Positions 36,946 through 51,285 of a stretch of 64,000 nt of DNA are shown piece by piece. Both the position numbers and the translations under genes were made by a program. Below the pieces are notes generated by a model, which was not told where the DNA came from, ran no database searches, and worked only from the letters and a program-made list of their open reading frames with translations. The DNA comes from Archivesica marissinica. Lineage: Eukaryota; Mollusca; Bivalvia; Venerida; Vesicomyidae. The first letter of the stretch is position 1. Every line of letters starts with the position of its first letter. The stretch spans positions 13,133,213-13,197,212 of the forward strand of contig CM026386.1 of NCBI GenBank assembly GCA_014843695.1, given 5' to 3'.

Positions 36946-37994
36946 GCTACAGCGTGGTGTTGCACAAGCTAACATGCATGGACAGTTCGTACATCCTGCG
37001 GCTACCGCGTGGTGTTGAACAAGCTAACGGGCATGGACATCCCATACGTCCTGCAGCTACAGCGTGGTGTTGTACAAGCTAACGTGCATGGACAGTCCAT
37101 ACACCCTGCAGCTACAGCGTGGTGTTGCACAAACTAACGTGCATGGACAGTCCATGCATCCTGCAGCTACAGCGTGGTGTTGCACAAGCCAACATACATG
37201 GACAGCCCATACACCCTGCAGCTACAGCATGGTGTTGTACAAGCTAATGTGCATGGATAACCCATACACCCTGCAGCTACAGCGTGGTGTGGCACAAGCT
37301 AGCGTGCATGGACAGTCCATACATCTTGCAGCTACAGCGTGGTGTTGTACAGGCTAACGTGCATGGACAGCCCATACACCCTGCAGCTACAGCGTCATGT
37401 TGCACAAGCTAACGTGCATGGGTAGCCCGTACATCCTGCAGGTACAGCGTGGTGTTGCACAAGCTAACGTGCATGGACAGTCCATACATCCTGCAGCTAC
37501 AGCGTGGTGTTGCACAAGCTAATATGCATGGACAGTCCATACATCCTGCAGCTACCGCGTGGTGTTGAACAAGCAAACGTGCATGGACAGCCCATACACC
37601 CTGCAGCTACAGCGTGGTGTTGTACAAACTAACGTATATAGACAGTCCATACATCCTGCAGCTACAGCGTGGTGTTGTACAAACTAACATACATGAACAG
37701 TCCATACACCCTGCAGCTACAGCGTGGTGTTGCACAAGCTAACGTGCATGGACAGTTCATACATCCTGCGGCTACCGCGTGGTGTTGAACAAGCTAACGG
37801 GCATGAACATCCCATACGTCCTGCAGCTAAAGCGTGGTGTTGTACAAGCTAACGTGCATGGACAGTCCATACACCCTGCAGCTAGAGCATAGTGTTGTAC
37901 AAGCTAACGTGTTTGGACAGACCATACATCCTGCAGCTACAGTGTGGAGTTGTTCAAGCTAACGTGCATGGACAGCCCATACACCATGCAGCTA

Positions 37995-40900
37995 CAGAGT
38001 GGTGTTGCATAACCTAACGTGCATGGACAGCACATACACCCTGCAGCTAGAGCGTGGTGTTGCACAAGCCAACGTACATGGACAGCCCATACACCCTGCA
38101 GCTACAGCATGGTGTTGTACAAGCTAATGTGCATGGACAACCCGTACACCCTGCAGCTACAGCGTGGTGTGGCACAAGCTAGCGTGCATGGACAGTCCAT
38201 ACATCTTGCAGCTCAAGCGTGGTGTTGTACAAGCTAACGTGCATGGGAAGCCCGTACATCCTGCAGGTACAGCTTGGTTTTGCACAAGCTAACGTGCATG
38301 GACCGTCCATATATCCTGCAGCTACAGCATGGTGTTGCACAAGCTAACGTGTATGGACAGCCCATTAATCCTGCAGCTATAAGGCGGTGTTGCACAAGCT
38401 AACGTACATGGACAGTCCATACACCCTGCAGCTACCGCGTGGTGTTGAACAAGCTAACGTGCATGGACAGCCCATACATCCTGCAGCTACAGCGTGGTGT
38501 TGTACAAGCTAACGTACATGGACAGTCCATACACCCTGCGGCTACAGCGTGGTGTTGCACAACCTAACGTGCATGGACAGCACATACACCCTGCAGCTAC
38601 AGCATGGTGTTGTACAAGCTAACGTGCATGGACAGTCCATACACCCTGCGGCTACAGCGTGGTGTTGTACAAGCTAACGTGCATGGACAGCCCATACACC
38701 CTGCAGCTACAGCGTCGTGTTGCACAAGCTAACGTGCATGGGTAGCCCGTACATCCTGCAGGTACAGCGTGGTGTTGCACAAGCTAACGTGCATGGACAG
38801 TCCATACATCCTTCAGCCACAGCGTGGTGTTGCACAAGCTAACATGCATGGACAGTCCATACATCCTGCAGCTACCGCGTGGTGTTGAACAAGCAAACGT
38901 GCATGGACAGCCCATACACCCTGCAGCTACAGCATATTGTTGTGCAAGCTAACGTGCTTGGACAGCCCATACATCCTGCAGCTACAATGGGGAGTTGTTC
39001 AAGCTAACGTGCATGGACAGCCCATACACCATGCAGCTACAGCATGGTGTTGCACAGGCTAACCTGCATGGCAGCCCATACACCTTGCAGCTACAGCGTG
39101 GTGTTGCACAAGCTAACGTGCATGGACAGCCCATACACCCTGCAGCTACAGCGTCGTGTTGCACAAGCTAACGTGCATGGGTAGCCCGTACATCCTGCAG
39201 GTACAGCGTGGTGTTGCACAAGCTAACGTGCATGGACAGTCCATACATCCTTCAGCCACAGCGTGGTGTTGCACAAGCTAACATGCATGGACAGTCCATA
39301 CATCCTGCAGCTACCGCGTGGTGTTGAACAAGCAAACGTGCATGGACAGCCCATACACCCTGCAGCTACAGCATATTGTTGTACAAGCTAACGTGCTTGG
39401 ACAGCCCATACATCCTGCAGCTACAATGGGGAGTTGTTCAAGCTAACGTGCATGGACAGCCCATACACCATGCAGCTACAGCATGGTGTTGCACAGGCTA
39501 ACCTGCATGGCAGCCCATACACCTTGCAGCTACAGCGTGGTGTTGCACAAGCTAACGTGCATGGACAGTCCATACATCCTGCAGCTACAGCGTCATGTTA
39601 CACTAGCCAACGTGCATGGACAGACCATACACCATGCAGCTACTGTGTAGTGTTGAACAAGCTAACGTGCATGGACAGCCCATACACCATGCAGCTACAG
39701 AGTGGTGTTGCATAACCTAACGTGCATGGACAACACATACACCCTGCAGCTAGAGCGTGGTGTTGCACAAGCCAACGTACATGGACAGCCCATACACCCT
39801 GCAGCTACAGCATGGTGTTGTACAAGCTAATGTGCATGGACAACCCGTACACCCTGCAGCTACAGCGTGGTGTGGCACAAGCTAGCGTGCATGGACAGTC
39901 CATACATCTTGCAGCTCAAGCGTGGTGTTGTACAAGCTAACGTGCATGGGAAGCCCGTACATCCTGCAGGTACAGCTTGGTTTTGCACAAGCTAACGTGC
40001 ATGGACCGTCCATATATCCTGCAGCTACAGCATGGTGTTGCACAAGCTAACGTGTATGGACAGCCCATTAATCCTGCAGCTATAAGGCGGTGTTGCACAA
40101 GCTAACGTACATGGACAGTCCATACACCCTGCAGCTACCGCGTGGTGTTGAACAAGCTAACGTGCATGGACAGCCCATACATCCTGCAGCTACAGCGTGG
40201 TGTTGTACAAGCTAACGTACATGGACAGTCCATACACCCTGCGGCTACAGCGTGGTGTTGCACAACCTAACGTGCATGGACAGCACATACACCCTGCAGC
40301 TACAGCATGGTGTTGTACAAGCTAACGTGCATGGACAGTCCATACACCCTGCGGCTACAGCGTGGTGTTGTACAAGCTAACGTGCATGGACAGCCCATAC
40401 ACCCTGCAGCTACAGCGTCGTGTTGCACAAGCTAACGTGCATGGGTAGCCCGTACATCCTGCAGGTACAGCGTGGTGTTGCACAAGCTAACGTGCATGGA
40501 CAGTCCATACATCCTTCAGCCACAGCGTGGTGTTGCACAAGCTAACATGCATGGACAGTCCATACATCCTGCAGCTACCGCGTGGTGTTGAACAAGCAAA
40601 CGTGCATGGACAGCCCATACACCCTGCAGCTACAGCATATTGTTGTGCAAGCTAACGTGCTTGGACAGCCCATACATCCTGCAGCTACAATGGGGAGTTG
40701 TTCAAGCTAACGTGCATGGACAGCCCATACACCATGCAGCTACAGCATGGTGTTGCACAGGCTAACCTGCATGGCAGCCCATACACCTTGCAGCTACAGC
40801 GTGGTGTTGCACAAGCTAACGTGCATGGACAGCCCATACACCCTGCAGCTACAGCGTCGTGTTGCACAAGCTAACGTGCATGGGTAGCCCGTACATCCTG

Positions 40901-41410
40901 CAGGTACAGCGTGGTGTTGCACAAGCTAACGTGCATGGACAGTCCATACATCCTTCAGCCACAGCGTGGTGTTGCACAAGCTAACATGCATGGACAGTCC
41001 ATACATCCTGCAGCTACCGCGTGGTGTTGAACAAGCAAACGTGCATGGACAGCCCATACACCCTGCAGCTACAGCATATTGTTGTACAAGCTAACGTGCT
41101 TGGACAGCCCATACATCCTGCAGCTACAATGGGGAGTTGTTCAAGCTAACGTGCATGGACAGCCCATACACCATGCAGCTACAGCATGGTGTTGCACAGG
41201 CTAACCTGCATGGCAGCCCATACACCTTGCAGCTACAGCGTGGTGTTGCACAAGCTAACGTGCATGGACAGTCCATACATCCTGCAGCTACAGCGTCATG
41301 TTACACTAGCCAACGTGCATGGACAGACCATACACCATGCAGCTACTGTGTAGTGTTGAACAAGCTAACGTGCATGGACAGCCCATACTCCCTGCAGCTA
41401 CAGCGTGGTG
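37995..41410 (+). repeat. Tandem duplication of 1703 bp containing an earlier 439-bp duplication
   Basis: Copies at about 37995-39697 and 39698-41400 are almost identical; one difference is CAGCACATAC against CAACACATAC at the start. Inside each copy a block of 439 bp (8 monomers minus 1 bp), marked by CTACAGCGTCGTGTTGC then GTAGCCCG, is itself duplicated (from 38701 and 39140; from 40404 and 40843). A related block at about 41512-43200 lacks the internal duplication, so the 439-bp event preceded the 1703-bp event. Confidence 0.85.
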
Positions 41411-43869
41411 TTGTACAAGCTAATTTGCATGGACAGCCCGTACACCCTGCAGCTACAGTGTGGAGTTGTTCAAGCTAACGTGCATGGACAGCCCATACAC
41501 CATGCAGCTACAGAGTGGTGTTGCATAACCTAACGTGCATGGACAGCACATACACCCTGCAGCTAGAGCGTGGTGTTGTACAAGCTAACGTGCATGGACA
41601 GTCCATACACCCTGCAGCTACAGCGTGGTGTTGCACAAGCTAACGTGCATGGACAGTCCATACATCCTGCTGCTACAGCGTGGTGTTGCACAACCTAACG
41701 TGCATGGACAGCACATACATCCTGCAGCTACAGCGTGGTGTTGCACAAGCCAACGTACATGGACAGCCCGTACACCCTGCAGCTACAGCATGGTGTTGTA
41801 CAAGCTAATGTGCATGGACAACCCGTACACCCTGCAGCTACAGCGTGGTGTGGCACAAGCTAGCGTGCATGGACAGTCCATACATCTTGCAGCTCAAGCG
41901 TGGTGTTGTACAAGCTAACGTGCATGGGAAGCCCGTACATCCTGCAGGTACAGCTTGGTTTTGCACAAGCTAACGTGCATGGACCGTCCATATATCCTGC
42001 AGCTACAGCATGGTGTTGCACAAGCTAACGTGTATGGACAGCCCATTAATCCTGCAGCTATAAGGCGGTGTTGCACAAGCTAACGTGCATGGACAGTCCA
42101 TACACCCTGCAGCTACCGCGTGGTGTTGAACAAGCTAACGTGCATGGACAGCCCATACATCCTGCAGCTACAGCGTGGTGTTGTACAAGCTAACGTACAT
42201 GGACAGTCCATACACCCTGCGGCTACAGCGTGGTGTTGCACAACCTAACGTGCATGGACAGCACATACACCCTGCAGCTACAGCATGGTGTTGTACAAGC
42301 TAACGTGCATGGACAGTCCATACACCCTGCGGCTACAGCGTGGTGTTGTACAAGCTAACGTGCATGGACAGCCCATACACCCTGCAGCTACAGCGTCGTG
42401 TTGCACAAGCTAACGTGCATGGGTAGCCCGTACATCCTGCAGGTACAGCGTGGTGTTGCACAAGCTAACGTGCATGGACAGTCCATACATCCTTCAGCCA
42501 CAGCGTGGTGTTGCACAAGCTAACATGCATGGACAGTCCATACATCCTCCAGCTACCGCGTGGTGTTGAACAAGCAAACGTGCATGGACAGCCCATACAC
42601 CCTGCAGCTACAGCATATTGTTGTACAAGCTAACGTGCTTGGACAGCCCATACATCCTGCAGCTACAATGGGGAGTTGTTCAAGCTAACGTGCATGGACA
42701 GCCCATACACCATGCAGCTACAGCATGGTGTTGCACAGGCTAACCTGCATGGCAGCCCATACACCTTGCAGCTACAGCGTGGTGTTGCACAAGCTAACGT
42801 GCATGGACAGTCCATACATCCTGCAGCTACAGCGTCATGTTACACTAGCTAACGTGCATGGACAGACCATACACCATGCAGCTACTGTGTAGTGTTGAAC
42901 AAGCTAACGTGCATGGACAGCCCATACTCCCTGCAGCTACAGCGTGGTGTTGTACAAGCTAATTTGCATGGACAGCCCGTACACCCTGCAGCTACAGCGT
43001 GGTGTTGTACAAGCTAACGTGCATGGACAGTCCATACATCCTGCAGCTACAGCGTGGTGTTGCACAAGCTAACGTGAATGGGGAAGCCCATACACCCTGC
43101 AGCTACAGCGTGGTGTTGTACAAGCTAACATGCATGGGCAGCCCATAAACCCTGCAGCAACAGCGTGGTGTTGCACAAGCTAACGTGAATGGGGAAGCCC
43201 ATATATCCTGCAGTTACAGCGTGGTGTTGCACAAACTAACAGGCATGGGCAGCCCATACATCCTGCAGCTACAGCATCGTGTTACACAAGCTAACGTGCA
43301 TGGACAGTCCATACACCATGCAGCTACTGTGTAGTGTTGAACAAGCTAACGTGCATGGACATCCCATACACCATGCAGCTACAGCGTAGTATTGTACAAG
43401 CTAACGTGCATGGACAGTCCATACACGCTGCAGCTACAGCGTGGTGTTGCACAACCTAACGTGCATGGACAGCACATACACCCTGCAGCTACAGCTTGGT
43501 GTTGTACTAGCTAACGTGCATGGACAGTCCATACACCCTGCAGCTACAGCTTGGTGTTGCACAAGCTAACGTGCATGGACAGTCCATACATCCTGCAGCT
43601 ACAGCGTGGTGTTGCACAACCTAACGTGCATGGACAGCACATACATCCTGAAGCTAAAGCGTGGTGTTGTACAAGCTAATGTGATTGGACAGCCCATACA
43701 CCCTGCAGCAACAGCGTGGTGTGGCACAAGCTAGCGTGCATGGACATTCCATACATATTGCAGCTACAGCGTGGTGTTGTACAAGCTAACGTGCATGGAC
43801 AGCCCATACACCCTGCTGCTACAGCGTCATGTTGCACAAGCTAACGTGCATGGACAGCCCATAAATCCT

Positions 43870-46800
43870 GCAGGTACAGCGTCGTGTTGCACAAGCTAAC
43901 GTGCATGGACAGCCCATAAATCCTGCAGCTACAGCGTCGTGTTGCACAAGCTAACGTGCATGGACAGCCCATAAATCATGCAGGTACAGCGTGGTGTTGC
44001 ACAAGCTAACGTGCATGGACAGTCCATACATCTTGCAGCTACAGCGTGGTGTTGTACAAGCTATCGTGCATGGCAACCCATACACCCTGCTGCTACAGCG
44101 TGGTGTTGCACAAGCTAACGTGAATGGGGAAGCCCATACATCCAGCAGCTAGAGCTTGGTGTTGCACAAGCTAACGTGAATGGGGAAGCCCATACACCCT
44201 GCAGCTACAGCGTGGTGTTGCACAATCCAACGTACATGGACAGCCCATACACCCTGCAGCTACAGCGTGGTGTTGTACAAGCAAATGTGCATGGACAGCC
44301 CGTACACCCTGAAGCTACAGCGTGGTGTGGCACAAGCTAGCGTGCATGGACAGTCCATACATCTTGCAGCAACAGCGTGGTGTTGTACAAGCTAACTTGC
44401 ATGGGTAGCCCGTACATCCTGCAGGTACAGCGTGGTGTTGCACAAGCTAACGTGCATGGACAGTCCCTACATCCTGCAGCTACAGCATGGTGTTGTACAA
44501 GCTAACGTGCATGGGCAGCCCATACACCCTGCAGCTACAGCGTGGTGTTGTACAAGCTAACGTGCATGGCCAGTCCATACATCCTGTAGCTACAGCGTTG
44601 TGTTGCACAAGCTAACGTGAATGGGGAAGCCCATACACCCTGCAGCTACAGCGTGGTGTTGTACAAGCTAACATGCATGGGCAGCCCATACACCCTGCAG
44701 CAACAGCGTGGTGTTGCACAAGCTAACGTGAATGGGGAAGCCCATACATCCTGCAGTTACAGCGTGGTGTTGCACAAGCTAACGTGCATGGACAGCCCAT
44801 ACATTCTGCAGCTACAGCGTGGTGTTGTACAAACTAACGTACATGTACAGCCCATACATCCTGCAGCTACAGCGTGGTGTTGTACAAACTAACGTATATG
44901 GACAGTCCATATATCCTGCAGCTACAGCGTGGTGTTGTACAAACTAACATACATGAACAGTCCATACACCCTGCAGCTACAGCGTGGTGTTGCACAAGCT
45001 AACATGCATGGACAGTTCGTACATCCTGCGGCTACCGCGTGGTGTTGAACAAGCTAACGGGCATGGACATCCCATACGTCCTGCAGCTACAGCGTGGTGT
45101 TGTACAAGCTAACGTGCATGGACAGTCCATACACCCTGCAGCTACAGCGTGGTGTTGCACAAACTAACGTGCATGGACAGTCCATACATCCTGCAGCTAC
45201 AGCGTGGTGTTGCACAAGCCAACATACATGGACAGCCCATACACCCTGCAGCTACAGCGTGGTGTTGTACAAGCTAATGTGCATGGATAACCCAGACACC
45301 CTGCAGCTACAGCGTGGTGTGGCACAAGCTAGCGTGCATGGACAGTCCATACATCTTGCAGCTACAGCGTGGTGTTGTACAGGCTAACGTGCATGGACAG
45401 CCCATACACCCTGCAGCTACAGCGTCATGTTGCACAAGCTAACGTGCATGGGTAGCCCGTACATCCTGCAGTTACAGCGTGGTGTTGCACAAGCTAACGT
45501 GCATGGACAGTCCATACATCCTGCAGCTACAGCGTGGTGTTGCACAAGCTAATATGCATGGACAGTCCATACATCCTGCAGCTACCGCGTGGTGTTGAAC
45601 AAGCAAATGTGCATGGACAGCCCATACACCCTGCAGCTACAGCGTGGTGTTGTACAAACTAACGTATATAGACAGTCCATACATCCTGCAGCTACAGCGT
45701 GGTGTTGTACAAACTAACATACATGAACAGTCCATACACCCTGCAGCTACAGCGTGGTGTTGCACAAGCTAACGTGCATGGACAGTTCATACATCCTGCG
45801 GCTACCGCGTGGTGTTGAACAAGCTAACGGGCATGGACATCCCATACGTCCTGCAGCTAAAGCGTGGTGTTGTACAAGCTAACGTGCATGGACAGTCCAT
45901 ACACCCTGCAGCTACAGCATAGTGTTGTACAAGCTAACGTGCTTGGACAGACCATACATCCTGCAGCTACAGTGTGGAGTTGTTCAAGCTAACGTGCATG
46001 GACAGCCCATACACCATGCAGCTACAGCGTGGTGTTGCACAAGCTAACGTGCATGGCAGCCCATACATCCAGCAGCTACAGCGTGGTGTTGCACAAGCTA
46101 ACGTGCATGGACAGCCCATACATCCTGCATCTACAGGGTCGTGTTACACAAGCTAACATGCATGGACAGTCCATACACGCTGCAGCTACAGCGTGGTGTT
46201 GCACAACCTAACGTGCATGGACAGCACATAAACCCTGCAGCTACAGCATGGTGTTGTACAAGCTAACGTGCATGGACAGTCCATACACCCTGCAGCTACA
46301 GCTTGGTGTTGCACAAGCTAACGTGCATGGACAGTCCATACATCCTGCAGCTACAGCGTGGTGTTGCACAACCTAACGTGCATGGACAGCACATACATCC
46401 TGAAGCTACAGCGTGGTGTTGCACAAGCCAACGTACATGGATAGCCCATACACCCTGCAGCTACAGCATGGTGTTGTACAAGCTAATGTGCATGGACAGA
46501 CCATACACCCTGCAGCAACAGCGTGGTGTGGCACAAGCTAACGTGCATGGACAGCCCATACACCCTGCAGCTACAGCGTCGTGTTACACAAGCTAACGTG
46601 CATGGACAGCCCATAAGTCCTGCAGGTACAGCGTCGTATTGCACAAGCTAACGTGCATGGACATCCCATAAATCCTGCAGCTACAGCGTCGTGTTGCACA
46701 AGCTAACGTACATGGATAGCCCATAAATCCTGCAGGTACAGCGTTGTGTTGCACAAGCTAACGTGCATGGACAGCCCATATATCCTGCAGCTACAGCGTG

Positions 46801-49800
46801 GTGTTGCACAAGCTAACGTGCATGGACAGCCCATAAATCCTGCAGCTACAGCGTGGTGTTGCACAAGCTAACGTGCATGGGTAGCCCGTTCATCCTGCAG
46901 GTACAGCGTGGTGTTGCACAAGCTAACGTGCATGGACAGTCCATGCATCCTGCAGCCACAGCGTGGTGTTGCACAAGCTAACGTGCATGGACAGTCCATA
47001 CATCTTGCAGCTACTGCGTGGTGTTGTACAAGATAACGTGCATGGGCAGCCCATAAACCCTGCAGCTACAGCGTCGTGTTGCACAAGCTAACGTGAATGG
47101 GGAAGCCCATACATCCTGCAGCTACAGCGTGGTGTTGCACAAGCTAACGTGAATGGGGAAGCCCATACACCCTGCAGCTACAGCGTGCTGTTGCACAAGC
47201 CAACGTACATGTACAGCCCATACACCCTGCAGCTACAGCGTGGTGTGGCACAAGCTAGCGTGCATGGACAGTCCATACATCTTGCAGCTACAGCGTGGTG
47301 TTGTACAAGCTAACGTGCATGGGCAGCCCATACACCCTACAGCTACAGCGTGGTGTTGTACAAGCTAACGTGCATGGACAGTCCATACATCCTGCAGCTA
47401 CAGCGTGGTGTTGCACAAGCTAACGTGAATGGGGAAGCCCATACACCCTGCAGCTACAGCGTGGTGTTGTACAAGCTAACATGCATGGGCATCCCATACA
47501 CCCTGCAGCAACAGCGTGGTGTTGCACAAGCTAACGTGAATGGGGACGCCCATACATCCTGCAGTTACAGCGTGGTGTTGCACCAGCTGACATGGATGGA
47601 CAGCCCATACATCATGCAGCTACAGTGTGGAGTTGTTCAAGCGAACGTGCATGGACAGCCCATACACCATGCAGCTACAGCGTGGTGTTGCACAAGCTAA
47701 CGTGCATGGCAGCCCATACACCCTGCAGCTACAGCGTGGTGTTGCACAAGCTAACGTTCACGGACAGCCCATACATCCTGCAGCTACAGCGTCGTGTTAC
47801 ACAAGCTAACGTGCATGGACAGTCCATACACCATGCAGCTACAGCGTAGTGTTGTACAAGCTAGCGTGCATGGACAGTCCATACACGCTGCAGCTACAGC
47901 GTGGTGTTGCACAACCTAACGTGCATGGACAGCACATACACCCTGCAGCTACAGCGTCGTGTTGCACAAGCTAACGTGCATGGACAGCCCATAAATCCTG
48001 CAGCTACAGCGTCGTGTTGCACAAGCTAACGTGCATGGACAGCCCATAAATCATGCAGGTACAGCGTGGTGTTGCACAAGCTAACGTGCATGGACAGTCC
48101 ATACATCTTGCAGCTACAGCGTGGTGTTGTACAAGCTATCGTGCATGGCAACCCATACACCCTGCTGCTACAGCGTGGTGTTGCACAAGCTAACGTGAAT
48201 GGGGAAGCCCATACATCCAGCAGCTAGAGCTTGGTGTTGCACAAGCTAACGTGAATGGGGAAGCCCATACACCCTGCAGCTACAGCGTGGTGTTGCACAA
48301 TCCAACGTACATGGACAGCCCATACACCCTGCAGCTACAGCGTGGTGTTGTACAAGCAAATGTGCATGGACAGCCCGTACACCCTGAAGCTACAGCGTGG
48401 TGTGGCACAAGCTAGCGTGCATGGACAGTCCATACATCTTGCAGCAACAGCGTGGTGTTGTACAAGCTAACTTGCATGGGTAGCCCGTACATCCTGCAGG
48501 TACAGCGTGGTGTTGCACAAGCTAACGTGCATGGACAGTCCCTACATCCTGCAGCTACAGCATGGTGTTGTACAAGCTAACGTGCATGGGCAGCCCATAC
48601 ACCCTGCAGCTACAGCGTGGTGTTGTACAAGCTAACGTGCATGGCCAGTCCATACATCCTGTAGCTACAGCGTTGTGTTGCACAAGCTAACGTGAATGGG
48701 GAAGCCCATACACCCTGCAGCTACAGCGTGGTGTTGTACAAGCTAACATGCATGGGCAGCCCATACACCCTGCAGCAACAGCGTGGTGTTGCACAAGCTA
48801 ACGTGAATGGAAGCCCATACATCCTGCAGTTACAGCGTGGTGTTGCACAAGCTAACGTGCATGGACAGCCCATACATTCTGCAGCTACAGCGTGGTGTTG
48901 TACAAACTAACGTACATGTACAGCCCATACATCCTGCAGCTACAGCGTGGTGTTGTACAAACTAACGTATATGGACAGTCCATATATCCTGCAGCTACAG
49001 CGTGGTGTTGTACAAACTAACATACATGAACAGTCCATACACCCTGCAGCTACAGCGTGGTGTTGCACAAGCTAACATGCATGGACAGTTCGTACATCCT
49101 GCGGCTACCGCGTGGTGTTGAACAAGCTAACGGGCATGGACATCCCATACGTCCTGCAGCTACAGCGTGGTGTTGTACAAGCTAACGTGCATGGACAGTC
49201 CATACACCCTGCAGCTACAGCGTGGTGTTGCACAAACTAACGTGCATGGACAGTCCATACATCCTGCAGCTACAGCGTGGTGTTGCACAAGCCAACATAC
49301 ATGGACAGCCCATACACCCTGCAGCTACAGCGTGGTGTTGTACAAGCTAATGTGCATGGATAACCCAGACACCCTGCAGCTACAGCGTGGTGTGGCACAA
49401 GCTAGCGTGCATGGACAGTCCATACATCTTGCAGCTACAGCGTGGTGTTGTACAGGCTAACGTGCATGGACAGCCCATACACCCTGCAGCTACAGCGTCA
49501 TGTTGCACAAGCTAACGTGCATGGGTAGCCCGTACATCCTGCAGTTACAGCGTGGTGTTGCACAAGCTAACGTGCATGGACAGTCCATACATCCTGCAGC
49601 TACAGCGTGGTGTTGCACAAGCTAATATGCATGGACAGTCCATACATCCTGCAGCTACCGCGTGGTGTTGAACAAGCAAATGTGCATGGACAGCCCATAC
49701 ACCCTGCAGCTACAGCGTGGTGTTGTACAAACTAACGTATATAGACAGTCCATACATCCTGCAGCTACAGCGTGGTGTTGTACAAACTAACATACATGAA

Positions 49801-51285
49801 CAGTCCATACACCCTGCAGCTACAGCGTGGTGTTGCACAAGCTAACGTGCATGGACAGTTCATACATCCTGCGGCTACCGCGTGGTGTTGAACAAGCTAA
49901 CGGGCATGGACATCCCATACGTCCTGCAGCTAAAGCGTGGTGTTGTACAAGCTAACGTGCATGGACAGTCCATACACCCTGCAGCTACAGCATAGTGTTG
50001 TACAAGCTAACGTGCTTGGACAGACCATACATCCTGCAGCTACAGTGTGGAGTTGTTCAAGCTAACGTGCATGGACAGCCCATACACCATGCAGCTACAG
50101 CGTGGTGTTGCACAAGCTAACGTGCATGGCAGCCCATACATCCAGCAGCTACAGCGTGGTGTTGCACAAGCTAACGTGCATGGACAGCCCATACATCCTG
50201 CATCTACAGGGTCGTGTTACACAAGCTAACATGCATGGACAGTCCATACACGCTGCAGCTACAGCGTGGTGTTGCACAACCTAACGTGCATGGACAGCAC
50301 ATAAACCCTGCAGCTACAGCATGGTGTTGTACAAGCTAACGTGCATGGACAGTCCATACACCCTGCAGCTACAGCTTGGTGTTGCACAAGCTAACGTGCA
50401 TGGACAGTCCATACATCCTGCAGCTACAGCGTGGTGTTGCACAACCTAACGTGCATGGACAGCACATACATCCTGAAGCTACAGCGTGGTGTTGCACAAG
50501 CCAACGTACATGGATAGCCCATACACCCTGCAGCTACAGCATGGTGTTGTACAAGCTAATGTGCATGGACAGACCATACACCCTGCAGCAACAGCGTGGT
50601 GTGGCACAAGCTAACGTGCATGGACAGCCCATACACCCTGCAGCTACAGCGTCGTGTTACACAAGCTAACGTGCATGGACAGCCCATAAGTCCTGCAGGT
50701 ACAGCGTCGTATTGCACAAGCTAACGTGCATGGACATCCCATAAATCCTGCAGCTACAGCGTCGTGTTGCACAAGCTAACGTACATGGATAGCCCATAAA
50801 TCCTGCAGGTACAGCGTTGTGTTGCACAAGCTAACGTGCATGGACAGCCCATATATCCTGCAGCTACAGCGTGGTGTTGCACAAGCTAACGTGCATGGAC
50901 AGCCCATAAATCCTGCAGCTACAGCGTGGTGTTGCACAAGCTAACGTGCATGGGTAGCCCGTTCATCCTGCAGGTACAGCGTGGTGTTGCACAAGCTAAC
51001 GTGCATGGACAGTCCATGCATCCTGCAGCCACAGCGTGGTGTTGCACAAGCTAACGTGCATGGACAGTCCATACATCTTGCAGCTACTGCGTGGTGTTGT
51101 ACAAGATAACGTGCATGGGCAGCCCATAAACCCTGCAGCTACAGCGTCGTGTTGCACAAGCTAACGTGAATGGGGAAGCCCATACATCCTGCAGCTACAG
51201 CGTGGTGTTGCACAAGCTAACGTGAATGGGGAAGCCCATACACCCTGCAGCTACAGCGTGCTGTTGCACAAGCCAACGTACATGG
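43870..51285 (+). repeat. Near-identical 3.3-kb copies at 4073-4075 bp offset
   Basis: Segments at about 43870-47210 and 47945-51285 align at offset 4075, then 4073 after a 2-bp loss in the second copy near 48805 (GTGAATGGAAGCCC against GTGAATGGGGAAGCCC). Over long stretches I saw no other difference. The distinctive CTATCGTGCATGGCAACCC occurs in both (about 44061 and 48136). Similarity ends where CAAGCCAACGTACATG changes partner at about 47212/51285. Confidence 0.85.
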
